The notes under the pieces: generated by a model
The model's database searches: none
Told to the model about the DNA's origin: nothing
The model's input: the letters and a program-made list of their open reading frames with translations, nothing else
In this document: one piece after another, positions 1 to 7,905 of the stretch
Layout: every line of letters starts with the position of its first letter
Numbering within the stretch: the stretch's first letter is position 1
Position numbers and translations under genes: made by a program
NCBI GenBank assembly: GCA_035281645.1
Contig: DATEDN010000081.1
Location: 3,787-67,786, forward strand
DNA: 64,000 nt
From: JACCTH01 sp035281645
Lineage (GTDB): Bacteria > Actinomycetota > Acidimicrobiia > Spongiisociales > ZC4RG35
Direction: 5' to 3'

Positions 1-1
1 C

Positions 2-1006
2 GATCGCCGAGGTCGGCGGCGGATGATCCGGCTCGGATGTCTGGTGCTCGCCGCCTCCACCCTGTCCTATTCCTTTATCGAGAGCATCGGCGTTTCCGTG
101 GTGGGGGCAAGGCTGTTGCAAGGTCTGGGGCAGGCGATGGCGATGACTGCGTTCTGGGCTTATATCGCCGACCGTCTACCGGAAGCTCATCGGTCCCAGG
201 GGATTGCCCTTTTCGGGATATCGGGACTGGCGCCATTGGGGATCGGGCCCGCCATGGGTGACCAGATCCTGGCCTCACGGTTCGGCTACCAGGGGATCTT
301 TCTTTGCGCCACCGCCTTCTCCCTGGTGTCTTTCTTCCTGGCCATGCGTCTCGAGGAACCCGAATCCGAGGACCACGAGAACGCGGGGGCCGGCTTTTTT
401 CCCATGCTTCGCCGGCCAAGTCTGCGGCCGGTCTGGTTCGTGATCCTGGTGCTCGCCCTCGGATTTACGGCCGCTTTTGTCTTCGTCACCACCTATGTGG
501 CCGCAATCGGAGCCGGGCGGGTCGGAACGTTCTTCGCCGCCTATGCAGTCACGGCGATCATCTGGCGCCTCACTCTGTCCTGGGTTCCCGACCGCGTGGG
601 CCCGGTGCGAATGATCGCTCCGGGGTTGATGCTCTATGCCGCTGGCCTGATCGTGATCGGCCTGATCGCACCACCCTGGGGACTAATCGGTGGGGGAGTC
701 CTGACCGGACTTGGCCACGGGATTTCCTTCCCGGTGGTGGTGGCAGTGGCTACCAGCCGGGCCGCCCCCGGGGAGCGAGGGACGGCGATTGCGATCTTCA
801 CCGCTTTGTTCGACCTTTGTCTATTTGGAGCGGCGCCGGTGATCGGATGGATCATCGAACAGGTGGGATACGCCACCGCGTTCGTGACAGTGGCACTGGC
901 GGTCTTGGTGGGGATGGTCATCTTCTATGTCGCCGAGCGACGCTGGGTCAAACTCGAGGACGCCGTCAGAGCCGAATCAGCGACCGCCCCAATCCCGCAC
1001 GTGTAA
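2..1006 (+). CDS. MFS transporter, 5' end outside window
   Basis: Major facilitator superfamily permease acting in the cytoplasmic membrane; substrate unknown. The reading frame is open to the left edge. The residues encoded before the first internal ATG (position 23) read DRRGRRR, which is the conserved MFS loop between helices 2 and 3, so the true start lies upstream and roughly the first two helices are missing. The visible part has about nine to ten hydrophobic segments, including a GARLLQGLGQA helix and a central hydrophilic linker near PESEDHENAG that separates the two six-helix halves. The 3' end overlaps the convergent oxidoreductase gene by 41 bases. Drug or metabolite efflux is possible but nothing here settles it. 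Confidence 0.85.
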   Translation, partial: DRRGRRRMIRLGCLVLAASTLSYSFIESIGVSVVGARLLQGLGQAMAMTAFWAYIADRLPEAHRSQGIALFGISGLAPLGIGPAMGDQILASRFGYQGIFLCATAFSLVSFFLAMRLEEPESEDHENAGAGFFPMLRRPSLRPVWFVILVLALGFTAAFVFVTTYVAAIGAGRVGTFFAAYAVTAIIWRLTLSWVPDRVGPVRMIAPGLMLYAAGLIVIGLIAPPWGLIGGGVLTGLGHGISFPVVVAVATSRAAPGERGTAIAIFTALFDLCLFGAAPVIGWIIEQVGYATAFVTVALAVLVGMVIFYVAERRWVKLEDAVRAESATAPIPHV

Positions 1007-1973
1007 ACAGCTCTGAGAAGGCCACGGGCGCGGACTCAAAGCCGTTGCTGAACGTTTCCGTATAGAGAAGTCTGCCCTCTCTGATCCAACCTGCCATTTC
1101 AGACATCGCCGAGCGGAAGTCGGAAAGGAAATCCCACACCACGAACCCCTCGAGCCGGATCCGGCGTTCAATCAGCTCGCGCACGTGGCGAATCCCCCGC
1201 GGGTTTTCGAGGTTGTACTCGGAAACCTGACCGGCCACCGCCACTCGCCCGCCGCGATTCATGGCGATCAAGGCCAAATCCAGAAGCTCGCCGCCGACAT
1301 TGTCGAAATACACATCGACTCCCTCCGGGCAGGCGCGGCCGATAGCGCTGGCGAGCTCGGGGTCGTGGCGATCGAGGCAGTCGTCGAAACCCAGCTTTCC
1401 CGTGACGTAGCGACAGCGGTCGGGGCCGCCGGCGATCCCTACCACCCGACAGCCATTGATACGAGCAATCTGACCGGCGGTGCCCCCCACCGTTCCCGCC
1501 GCCGACGAGACGAGCACTGTCTGGCCCGGCCAGATCCGCGCCACGCTGAGCAGGCCGAAATAAGCGGTGAGTCCGGAGACGCCGAGTACGCCGATGGCGG
1601 TGGAATCGGGAATCGGTGGAGAAAAGATCTCGGGGTCGAGGCGCAACAACCCTTTGCCGTCAGAGAGGTAGTGGGTGCGCCAGCCGGTGCCCGCTGCCAC
1701 CCGGTCACCAACCCCCAGGCGGGAGTGACTCGACTCGATCACCTCACCCACCGCGAATCCATCGATCACCTCGCCCACCTGAGTGCGGGTTCCGTAGCTA
1801 TCACGGGCGAGACGGTCGCGCACACCCACGTCGACGGAGAGGAAGCGGTTGGCGACGATCACCTCTTCCTCACCCACCGCCGGCAAGCGCACTTCCTGCA
1901 TGGCGAAGTCGCCGGGCTGGGGAGCGCCTTCGGGAGTTCTTGCCAGCACCCACTGGCGGGACAGGGTCGGCAT
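966..1973 (-). CDS. NADP-dependent MDR-family oxidoreductase (curcumin/prostaglandin reductase-like)
   Basis: Medium-chain dehydrogenase/reductase of 335 residues, the usual family length, expected to reduce activated C=C bonds with NADPH in the cytoplasm. The N-terminal half is the GroES-like substrate domain, with no zinc-ligand pattern. The Rossmann domain has the AAGTVGG nucleotide-binding turn near residue 160 and the later GQVSEYN motif that is characteristic of the YncB/CurA branch. A TACCTT hexamer ends 9 bases upstream of the ATG, close to the leaderless spacing seen elsewhere in the window. It diverges from the fpg-like gene, with 31 bases between the two starts. Physiological substrate not predictable. 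Confidence 0.85.
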   Translation of the reverse strand: MPTLSRQWVLARTPEGAPQPGDFAMQEVRLPAVGEEEVIVANRFLSVDVGVRDRLARDSYGTRTQVGEVIDGFAVGEVIESSHSRLGVGDRVAAGTGWRTHYLSDGKGLLRLDPEIFSPPIPDSTAIGVLGVSGLTAYFGLLSVARIWPGQTVLVSSAAGTVGGTAGQIARINGCRVVGIAGGPDRCRYVTGKLGFDDCLDRHDPELASAIGRACPEGVDVYFDNVGGELLDLALIAMNRGGRVAVAGQVSEYNLENPRGIRHVRELIERRIRLEGFVVWDFLSDFRSAMSEMAGWIREGRLLYTETFSNGFESAPVAFSELFTRAGLGRSLIRL

Positions 1974-1992
1974 GGCGGCCGAAGGTAGTGGT

Positions 1993-1998
1993 TAGCTT
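1993..1998 (+). promoter_or_regulatory. -10 element for leaderless fpg-like mRNA
   Basis: TAGCTT lies exactly six bases before the ATG at 2005, so transcription starting at the usual distance would begin on the A of the start codon. No Shine-Dalgarno sequence is present. Confidence 0.55.
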
Positions 1999-2004
1999 GG
2001 CGGC

Positions 2005-2904
2005 ATGCCGGAGCTGCCAGATATCGTCGTGTATCTCGAGGCGTTGCAACGAAGGACTGTTGGCTACACCCTCGAGCGATTGCGACTGGCATCCCCGGCG
2101 GTACTGCGCACCTACGACCCACCCTTCGACGCGGTCGAGGGAAAAACGGTCCGGGGCTTGCGGCGAATCGGAAAGCGAATCGTCTTCGAACTCGACGAAA
2201 GCCTCTTCGTGGTCATCCACCTCATGATTGCGGGACGTCTGCAATGGAAAGAGGGGAAGGCCGCGATTCCGAAGAAGGTCGGCCTCGCCTCACTTGAGTT
2301 CGATACCGGGACTCTCATTCTCACCGAGCAAGGGACCAAGCGACGCGCCGGGATCTGGGTACTGAGGGGAGAAGACGCATTGCTGGCAGAGAACCGGGGA
2401 GGGGTCGAACCTCTTCAGTCATCGCCGAACGAATTCGGTCAAGCCTTGACGAAGGAGAACCGGACCTTGAAACGGGCTCTGACGGATCCCCGAATCTTTT
2501 CCGGAATCGGCAATTCATTCTCTGACGAGATCCTTTGGGCGGCCAAGCTTTCCCCGGTGGTCCGAACTCGCCAGCTTTCAACAGAACAGATCGCCCGATT
2601 GCGAGAGGCGACGATCGATCAACTCAACCATTGGACCGATTTGCTGCGAGATCAGGTGGGAAATGGCTGGCCGACCAAGGTGACTGCCTTTCGACCGGAG
2701 ATGGCCGTCCACGGCAAGTTCGGTCAGCCCTGTCCGCGCTGTGGGACGAAGGTGCAGCGGATCGTCTATGCCGACAACGAGACCAACTATTGCCCCACCT
2801 GTCAGACCGGTGGCAAGCTCCTGGCCGATCGCTCCCTCTCGCGCCTATTGAAGGATGACTGGCCCGCCAGCCTCGAGGAGCTCGAGGACCTCAAATCCCG
2901 CTAG
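2005..2904 (+). CDS. Fpg/Nei-family DNA glycosylase
   Basis: Base-excision repair glycosylase/AP lyase of 299 residues. The protein begins MPELP, giving the catalytic N-terminal proline and following glutamate of the family after Met removal. A helix-two-turn-helix region (around DPRIFSGIGNSFSDEILW) precedes a C-terminal zinc finger with four cysteines (CPRC near residue 243, CPTC near 264). Family knowledge says these enzymes excise oxidised purines or pyrimidines, and the sequence alone does not decide between MutM and Nei specificity. The start is supported by the invariant MPELP and a leaderless-type -10 hexamer. The stop codon shares CTAG with the convergent DUF456 gene. Confidence 0.9.
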   Translation: MPELPDIVVYLEALQRRTVGYTLERLRLASPAVLRTYDPPFDAVEGKTVRGLRRIGKRIVFELDESLFVVIHLMIAGRLQWKEGKAAIPKKVGLASLEFDTGTLILTEQGTKRRAGIWVLRGEDALLAENRGGVEPLQSSPNEFGQALTKENRTLKRALTDPRIFSGIGNSFSDEILWAAKLSPVVRTRQLSTEQIARLREATIDQLNHWTDLLRDQVGNGWPTKVTAFRPEMAVHGKFGQPCPRCGTKVQRIVYADNETNYCPTCQTGGKLLADRSLSRLLKDDWPASLEELEDLKSR

Positions 2905-3383
2905 CCGAACAAGACCGCGGCCAACCAACTGCCAGCGATGAGGAGGCCGGCTGCCAGCTCGATCAGGATCGAAAGCCCGGCGGCTGACAGTGCCTTGCGG
3001 GTCGAGGGCCAGGCTTGCTCGTGGGTCCCGAGTCGCTGGCGCTCGGAGGCATAGACACCGACGACGAATCCGATGATGAACCCGACGACCGGGATCAGGA
3101 AGAAGCCGGCGATGGAGAGAAGCCCACCGATGACCAGTGATCGTCGAGGAACTCCAGCCTCGCGCAACCGTCTTCCGGGGACCATGTACTTTCCTACCTG
3201 GCCGAAAATCAATAGCGCAGTGGCTACCGCCAGAACTATCCAGGCGAGTGTGGTCTTCTCCACCAGGGCCCACACCAGTACCGCTCCCCAGACCAGAATC
3301 AGCCCCGGCAAAGCGGCGACAACGATGCCGACCAGACCAACCGCGATGGCGAGTCCGACTGCGATCAGTCCGGGCGTATCCAT
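2901..3383 (-). CDS. DUF456 family membrane protein
   Basis: Small integral membrane protein of 160 residues. It has glycine-rich hydrophobic segments at about residues 5-25, 28-42, 45-65, 85-115 and 135-158, matching the DUF456 family, whose function is unknown. The central region carries a short charged loop (PGRRLREAGVPRR). It ends on a CTAG shared with the stop of the glycosylase gene and starts 19 bases from the divergently oriented molybdoenzyme gene. I cannot assign a role. The match rests on the overall hydrophobic pattern and the GxVVAALPGLILVW-type N-terminus. Confidence 0.75.
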   Translation of the reverse strand: MDTPGLIAVGLAIAVGLVGIVVAALPGLILVWGAVLVWALVEKTTLAWIVLAVATALLIFGQVGKYMVPGRRLREAGVPRRSLVIGGLLSIAGFFLIPVVGFIIGFVVGVYASERQRLGTHEQAWPSTRKALSAAGLSILIELAAGLLIAGSWLAAVLFG

Positions 3384-3402
3384 TCCGGCCGGAGGTTATT
3401 GA

Positions 3403-4377
3403 ATGGGGCGGCGCACCAACCTCGCTCTGGCCGCTCTCCTCCTGGCGGCGCTGGCCAGCGGATTCTGGAGCTTTTCAATCGGGACCGACTGGCTGATTGA
3501 TCCTTCGATCATCCACGGCGTGACGGCACTGGCTCTCCTAGTGCTGGCGCCTTGGAAGTCGGTGGTAGTCAAGCGTGGCCTCGCTCGCTCCCGACCTGGG
3601 CAAGTCTGGTCCCTGGTGTTTCTGGCAGTTGTTTTGCTCGCAATCACGAGCGGCCTGGCTCACACGGCTAAGTGGGCGCGGACCCTGGCCGGGATGACCA
3701 TGATGCAGATCCACGTCGGGTCGGCGGTGGTCGCCCTGGTGCTCGGCATCGGTCATTACCTTCGGCATCCGCAGCGCCCGCGATCTTTTGATCTCAACCG
3801 GCGTGGCTTCCTCAGATTGGCCGCCACCGGCGGGGTGGCCTGGGCTCTGTGGTGGGGTTGGGAGCGTCTGGCCGCTGCCCCCCGGCGTTTCACCGGATCG
3901 CACGAAGTCGGTTCCTTCGATCCTTCGGGCTTCCCGGTCACGTCCTGGATCAACGATGTCCCTCCGGCGCTGGCGGCGAGTACCTGGCGCGTTGAGATCG
4001 GGGATAGGAAATTCACCCTCGACGACCTCGAGGCGATGTCCGACGACGACTTCGAGGCCACTATCGACTGCACCGGGGGTTGGCACTCGACTCAGATATG
4101 GAGAGGGGTGCGTCTCGATCGCCTGGTCGGATCGGAGGCCTGGCGGAGTATCGAGGTGGTCTCGGCCACGGGGTACGCCCGGCGCTATCCGATTCGCGAC
4201 CTCGATCGCTTGTGGCTGGCGGTGGCGGTGGGAGGAGAGCCGTTGTCGATCGGTCATGGCTTTCCGGCTCGGATCGTCGCCCCCGGGCGCCGGGGGTTCT
4301 GGTGGGTGAAATGGGTGGTGGCGATCCGCCCCTCGATGACACCGTGGTGGGTGCAATCGCCTTTTCCCCTGACCTGA
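3403..4377 (+). CDS. Membrane-anchored sulfite-oxidase-family molybdopterin oxidoreductase
   Basis: 324-residue fusion. Residues 1-122 form four hydrophobic helices with histidines at 38, 87, 104, 118 and 122, suggesting a haem-b-binding membrane domain like the partner subunits of MsrP/YedY enzymes. A twin-arginine-like LNRRGFLRL sequence with another hydrophobic stretch follows (residues 131-155). Residues 165-324 are the molybdopterin domain, with the presumed Mo-ligating cysteine in IDCTGGW (Cys223) and a C-terminal WVKWVVAI strand. It probably transfers electrons between the quinone pool and an extracytoplasmic Mo site. The substrate could be sulfite, methionine sulfoxide or another oxide. 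GGAGG lies 7 bases before the ATG. Confidence 0.8.
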   Translation: MGRRTNLALAALLLAALASGFWSFSIGTDWLIDPSIIHGVTALALLVLAPWKSVVVKRGLARSRPGQVWSLVFLAVVLLAITSGLAHTAKWARTLAGMTMMQIHVGSAVVALVLGIGHYLRHPQRPRSFDLNRRGFLRLAATGGVAWALWWGWERLAAAPRRFTGSHEVGSFDPSGFPVTSWINDVPPALAASTWRVEIGDRKFTLDDLEAMSDDDFEATIDCTGGWHSTQIWRGVRLDRLVGSEAWRSIEVVSATGYARRYPIRDLDRLWLAVAVGGEPLSIGHGFPARIVAPGRRGFWWVKWVVAIRPSMTPWWVQSPFPLT

Positions 4378-4390
4378 ATAGCTCGGCTGG

Positions 4391-4426
4391 TTGACGACCG
4401 AACATCTGTTCGATAATGTCGACAAA
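4391..4426 (+). promoter_or_regulatory. SOS promoter of imuA'-imuB with LexA box in the -35/-10 spacer
   Basis: A -35 candidate TTGACG (4391-4396) and a -10 candidate TAATGT (4414-4419) are separated by 17 bases. That spacer holds an actinobacterial LexA box, CGAAC-ATCT-GTTCGA, at 4399-4413 (one mismatch in the full 16-mer from 4398). Six bases after the -10 comes the ATG at 4426, so the transcript would be leaderless. LexA bound here would directly block polymerase. Confidence 0.8.
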
Positions 4427-4977
4427 TGCTGACGGCGCTGGCTCAGCCGCAAAAGCTTCCGATCGAACTGGCTCCGGGAAAGATCGTGGGGTTGGAAGGA
4501 CCGGCCGGGCTGGGTTTGACCAGGGTAGGGCTCTCGCTTCTGACCGCTCCCTCGCAGGTGGGGACGGTGGTGGTGATCGATGCCCGCGGGGGATGGCTCT
4601 CTCCGCTCGCGGCTTGGGAGGTGGGGGTGAAACCCAGCCGGCTGGTTGTTGTTCGCTGCTCGAATCCAAAGCTCTGGGCAAAGGTATGTGCGGCAGTTCT
4701 GGAGGGAGTAGCGGCGGTCTACGCAGAGGTCCCGCCGGGAGTGGGGGAGAGCGAGCTTCGACGTTTGGCTGCTCTCACCAGGGCTCGCAAAGCAGGGTTG
4801 GCATTAAGGCCGCTTAGAGGTCAGCTCCCGGCCGGGATCACCCATATGCGTCTGAAGGGCACCTCGGTTTCCTGGGAAGGGCCCGATATGGGACACGGCG
4901 CCTTGAGCGAGAGGCAGCTCTCCTTGGAGGTGTCTGGGAAGTCGTTGCCCTGGCAGGAGCTACAGGCCACTGCCTGA
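4426..4977 (+). CDS. imuA': ImuA'-like RecA-fold mutasome accessory protein
   Basis: 183-residue cytoplasmic protein placed directly before imuB and under a LexA box, the arrangement of the ImuA'/ImuB/DnaE2 DNA-damage mutasome. Residues 17-40 look like a RecA-type strand-loop-helix, but the P-loop reads GPAGLGLT, with Leu where the Walker lysine belongs, so ATP hydrolysis is doubtful. In mycobacteria ImuA' binds ImuB and is needed for damage-induced mutagenesis; here that role is inferred from context. The stop overlaps the imuB ATG by one base (TGATG), indicating translational coupling. Confidence 0.8.
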   Translation: MLTALAQPQKLPIELAPGKIVGLEGPAGLGLTRVGLSLLTAPSQVGTVVVIDARGGWLSPLAAWEVGVKPSRLVVVRCSNPKLWAKVCAAVLEGVAAVYAEVPPGVGESELRRLAALTRARKAGLALRPLRGQLPAGITHMRLKGTSVSWEGPDMGHGALSERQLSLEVSGKSLPWQELQATA

Positions 4978-6464
4978 TGCGAACCATCTGTGTCTGGTTC
5001 CCGGATTGGCCGCTCGAGGGGATGCCAGATGATGCCGCCGGATTCGTCTACGAAGAAGGTCGGGCAGCCGGGGGAGAGACGGAGCGAATAGCTGCCGCCA
5101 ACCGATTGGCCCGTCAAGCCGGGATCACGATTGGCATGGGGAGAAGGGCGTCCGAGGCACTCTGTCCGACGGCAACGAGCAAGGCCCGTGACCTGGGAGA
5201 GGAAACCCGGCGGTTTGAACCGGTGGTCGCCTCGCTCGAAGATCTGGTCCCGCGAGTAGAAGTGGTCGAACCCGGTTTGGTACTGATCGCTATCGAAGGG
5301 TCGCTTCGCTTCTATGGCGGTGAGGACATCCTTCTCGACAAAGTGACGGGGACGGCGGGTCCGGGAGCGCGGGTGGGATTGGCCGACGGTCCCTTTGCTG
5401 CCCATTGGGCAGCACGGACCGCCGAGAACGAACCCAATGTGGTCGAGAACTCCGTGGAATTTCTTTCCCGTCTCGACATCTCGGTCATCGATCGCGAGGA
5501 GATGATCGACACATTTCGCTGGTTGGGGTTGACCACTCTGGGAGCGCTTGGTGAACTACCCCGGTCGGCGATTGCCTCTCGTTTTGGCGAAGAAGGCCTC
5601 CGCGCCCACCAACTCGCCACCGGCGAGGATCGGCCGGTCAACCCCCGCTCCATTCCTCCTCACCTGGCTGTCGAGGCTCACTACGACGACCCGCTCGAAT
5701 CCCTCGATCAGGTGGCCTTCTCGGCTCGGGCTCTCTCGGCCCGATTGATGAACGATCTGCGCCGGGAAGGGATCGCCCCTCATCGGGTGGAGATCGAAGC
5801 CGAGTCGGCTCGGGGTCAGGTGCGGAGAAGGGTGTGGCGTTCGGCCGATCCCTTCCTCGAGTACTCACTGACGGAACGGGTTTGGTGGCAGCTGCGAGCC
5901 TGGGTGGAAGGGGAAGGGGTGGGAGGCGGGCTGGTCCGGCTCCGGCTCGATCCCTCCGACCTTTCCGGCCGCGGGCGCCAACTCGCTCTGCTGGAGCAAT
6001 CGGAGATGGGTTGGGAAGCCTATGACGCCAACCGACCGGAGGCGGAGCGGGCCCTTCACCGGGTCCAATCTCTCGTCGGCCCGGATGAGGTGTTGCAGGG
6101 GGAGTGGCAGGGAGGAAGGATGCCAGGGGAACAAGTGCTGTGGTTTCGGTTCGGCGAGGAACCTGCCCCGGCCGAGCGCGACCCCCTCGCCCCCTGGCCC
6201 GGAGCCACTCCCGGTCCTGCTCCAGCGCTGGTACCTCCCGAACCGAAGCCAATCGACATTGAGTGGGAAGGAGGAATGCCGTATCGGGTTCGTCTTGGCG
6301 CCCGCTGGGAGCAGGTAGTCAACTGGGCCGGTCCTTGGCGGCTGTTAGGTCGGTGGTGGAAGGGAGAAGAAGCCGCCGATCGTTATCAGATCGTGACTTC
6401 GGCCGGTGCTTTCCTCGTGATCGTCCGCGGCCAGCGAACATTTCTGGCCGGAATTTACGACTAG
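4977..6464 (+). CDS. imuB: ImuB, Y-family polymerase-like hub protein
   Basis: 495-residue Y-family polymerase homologue. The N-terminus RTICVWFPDWPLEG is the typical ImuB start, and the first catalytic acidic motif of active Y-family polymerases is replaced. ImuB is therefore expected to act as a non-catalytic adaptor connecting the beta clamp, ImuA' and DnaE2. A possible clamp-binding motif, QLALLEQ, lies at residues 335-341 where mycobacterial ImuB has QLPLWG. The C-terminal 100 residues hold a Pro-rich linker and a hydrophobic tail for partner contacts. Co-transcribed with imuA'; induced by DNA damage through the shared LexA box. The stop shares CTAG with the convergent plsC-like gene. 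Confidence 0.88.
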   Translation: MRTICVWFPDWPLEGMPDDAAGFVYEEGRAAGGETERIAAANRLARQAGITIGMGRRASEALCPTATSKARDLGEETRRFEPVVASLEDLVPRVEVVEPGLVLIAIEGSLRFYGGEDILLDKVTGTAGPGARVGLADGPFAAHWAARTAENEPNVVENSVEFLSRLDISVIDREEMIDTFRWLGLTTLGALGELPRSAIASRFGEEGLRAHQLATGEDRPVNPRSIPPHLAVEAHYDDPLESLDQVAFSARALSARLMNDLRREGIAPHRVEIEAESARGQVRRRVWRSADPFLEYSLTERVWWQLRAWVEGEGVGGGLVRLRLDPSDLSGRGRQLALLEQSEMGWEAYDANRPEAERALHRVQSLVGPDEVLQGEWQGGRMPGEQVLWFRFGEEPAPAERDPLAPWPGATPGPAPALVPPEPKPIDIEWEGGMPYRVRLGARWEQVVNWAGPWRLLGRWWKGEEAADRYQIVTSAGAFLVIVRGQRTFLAGIYD

Positions 6465-7177
6465 AGCGCCGAGGCGATGATGTCGCGGGTCCGCGCCGCG
6501 AGCTTGGTCGTTTCGGCTTTCTCCAAGCCTGCCGTCTCGATCGGGGGGTGGATCACCGCTTTGACATCGCCCCCGAATACCCAGAGCTTTCCGGCCGGCC
6601 AGGCCTCGTGGGTCCCCACGATCGTGAGCGGGAGGAGGGGTATGGCTCCGGCCAAGGCCATAGTGAAGGCACCCTTCTTGAACGGCCGCAGGGTGCCGTC
6701 GCGGCTCCGGGTCCCCTCCGGATAGATGATGAGCGATCTTCCCGATGCCACCAGATCCCGGGCCTGCCGATTGACGTTCTCGTGAATCGCCGACCTTGCC
6801 TCGCGGTCGACCTCGACGATGCCAATCGCCCGCATGGCCGGGGCCAGAATGGGGATCGAGAACAGCTCCTTCTTGGCCAGGAATCGGATGGGAAGGGGCA
6901 CGGCGAGAAAGCAAACCATGATGTCGAGCACGGAGAGGTGGTTGGCTACGACCACATGCGAACGAGTGCGGTCAACGTGCTCTCGGCCCTCGACAACGAG
7001 AGTCGTCCCCGATGCCCAGAGCCAGAGCCGGCTCCAAACCCGCGCCAGCTGGTCGATGAACGGGCTCGTCGGTCGAAGGCGTCCCAGGACTATGGCAATG
7101 GGAGCGGCCAGCAAAGTCGCGGCGACCCCGATCACCATCGTTAGAACCGTCCGCACGGGTGCCAGCAACCGCCGCAT
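6461..7177 (-). CDS. plsC: 1-acyl-sn-glycerol-3-phosphate acyltransferase (PlsC family)
   Basis: 238-residue membrane-associated acyltransferase that would convert lysophosphatidic to phosphatidic acid in phospholipid synthesis. An N-terminal hydrophobic helix (about residues 10-30) is followed by the NHLSVLDI catalytic motif (NHx4D), the FSIPILAPAMRAIGIVEVDR block, PEGTRSRDG and a late hydrophobic PLLPLTIVG strand. I chose the ATG at 7177 rather than longer upstream frames because the family alignment begins here and a TATCGT hexamer sits exactly six bases upstream. Divergent from the cyclo-ligase gene, with only 22 bases between the two starts. Confidence 0.88.
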   Translation of the reverse strand: MRRLLAPVRTVLTMVIGVAATLLAAPIAIVLGRLRPTSPFIDQLARVWSRLWLWASGTTLVVEGREHVDRTRSHVVVANHLSVLDIMVCFLAVPLPIRFLAKKELFSIPILAPAMRAIGIVEVDREARSAIHENVNRQARDLVASGRSLIIYPEGTRSRDGTLRPFKKGAFTMALAGAIPLLPLTIVGTHEAWPAGKLWVFGGDVKAVIHPPIETAGLEKAETTKLAARTRDIIASAL

Positions 7178-7183
7178 GTGCCG

Positions 7184-7193
7184 ACGATAGGGT
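7184..7193. promoter_or_regulatory. Overlapping divergent leaderless promoters (plsC / cyclo-ligase)
   Basis: On the minus strand TATCGT (7184-7189) is six bases from the plsC ATG. On the plus strand TAGGGT (7188-7193) is six bases from the cyclo-ligase GTG at 7200. The two hexamers share positions 7188-7189, so polymerase could occupy only one promoter at a time. Confidence 0.6.
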
Positions 7194-7199
7194 GTCGGG

Positions 7200-7739
7200 G
7201 TGCCGCGGACCAAGGGGGAATGGAGGGACTGGGCGAAGAGCATCTCGCCGGTCACTGAAGCCGAATCGGAAGCCGTTTGCGCGGTGGTGGCCCAGGCGCT
7301 TCGCCAGGATTCTCTCAAGGTGGTCCTTACCTTTCTCGCCATGCCGGGGGAGGTCAGCCTCGCTTGCCTGCACGACGACCCTGCACTTTCCCTGGGCGTC
7401 ACCCGCACCCCCCGCCAAGGCCCGCTGACAATTCATCGCCTCCAGGGCTTGCTGGAAACGCATCCTTTTGGGTATTTGCAGCCCACCGCCGACGCCGAAT
7501 TGATGGACCCGGCGGCGATCGAGGCGGTTCTGGTTCCCGGGGTTCTGTTCTCAGCTACCGGCGCACGCCTGGGCCACGGCCGCGGCTATTACGACCAGCT
7601 GCTGAGCAGCCTTGAGCCCCGGCCCTGGCTGGTTGGAATTACAGTCGATCGCCGGGTAGTCGAGGGACTTCCGATGGCTGATACTGATGTCTGGATGAAT
7701 GCGATCGCGACCGAGTCGGGCTATCGGGTGACAGGATGA
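7200..7739 (+). CDS. 5-formyltetrahydrofolate cyclo-ligase
   Basis: 179-residue cytoplasmic enzyme (MTHFS family) that converts 5-formyl-THF to 5,10-methenyl-THF with ATP. The diagnostic C-terminal block is present (GARLGHGRGYYDQLL near residues 121-135) and is preceded by the substrate-pocket PTADAELMDP region. The GTG start is supported by a TAGGGT hexamer six bases upstream and by the lack of any other plausible start. A tiny membrane-protein gene follows after four bases, so the two are probably co-transcribed. Length and motif order are normal for the family. Confidence 0.88.
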   Translation: MPRTKGEWRDWAKSISPVTEAESEAVCAVVAQALRQDSLKVVLTFLAMPGEVSLACLHDDPALSLGVTRTPRQGPLTIHRLQGLLETHPFGYLQPTADAELMDPAAIEAVLVPGVLFSATGARLGHGRGYYDQLLSSLEPRPWLVGITVDRRVVEGLPMADTDVWMNAIATESGYRVTG

Positions 7740-7743
7740 AGAG

Positions 7744-7905
7744 GTGAGGCTTTTTGTGCGGCTGGTGGCGTTGGCGCTGGTCGCTCTCTTCGCCCTGATT
7801 CTCCTCGGGCCCATGGCACCACAGGGAACGTTCTTCTCCGACTTCAGTCTCAACATGCGGGAAGCACTCAACATCCACTGGGGGATGCCACTCGGCTATC
7901 CCTGA
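7744..7905 (+). CDS. Small hypothetical single-helix protein
   Basis: A 53-codon frame from GTG at 7744 to TGA at 7905, beginning four bases after the cyclo-ligase stop. The predicted product starts with basic residues followed by an uninterrupted hydrophobic segment (about residues 5-22, rich in Leu, Ala, Val and Phe). A short polar tail ends in HWGMPLGYP. It looks like a signal-anchored or secreted micro-protein. Its last 10 bases overlap the convergent PPOX gene. No family recognised. Support is the tight spacing and the signal-like N-terminus, so it remains tentative. Confidence 0.5.
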   Translation: MRLFVRLVALALVALFALILLGPMAPQGTFFSDFSLNMREALNIHWGMPLGYP

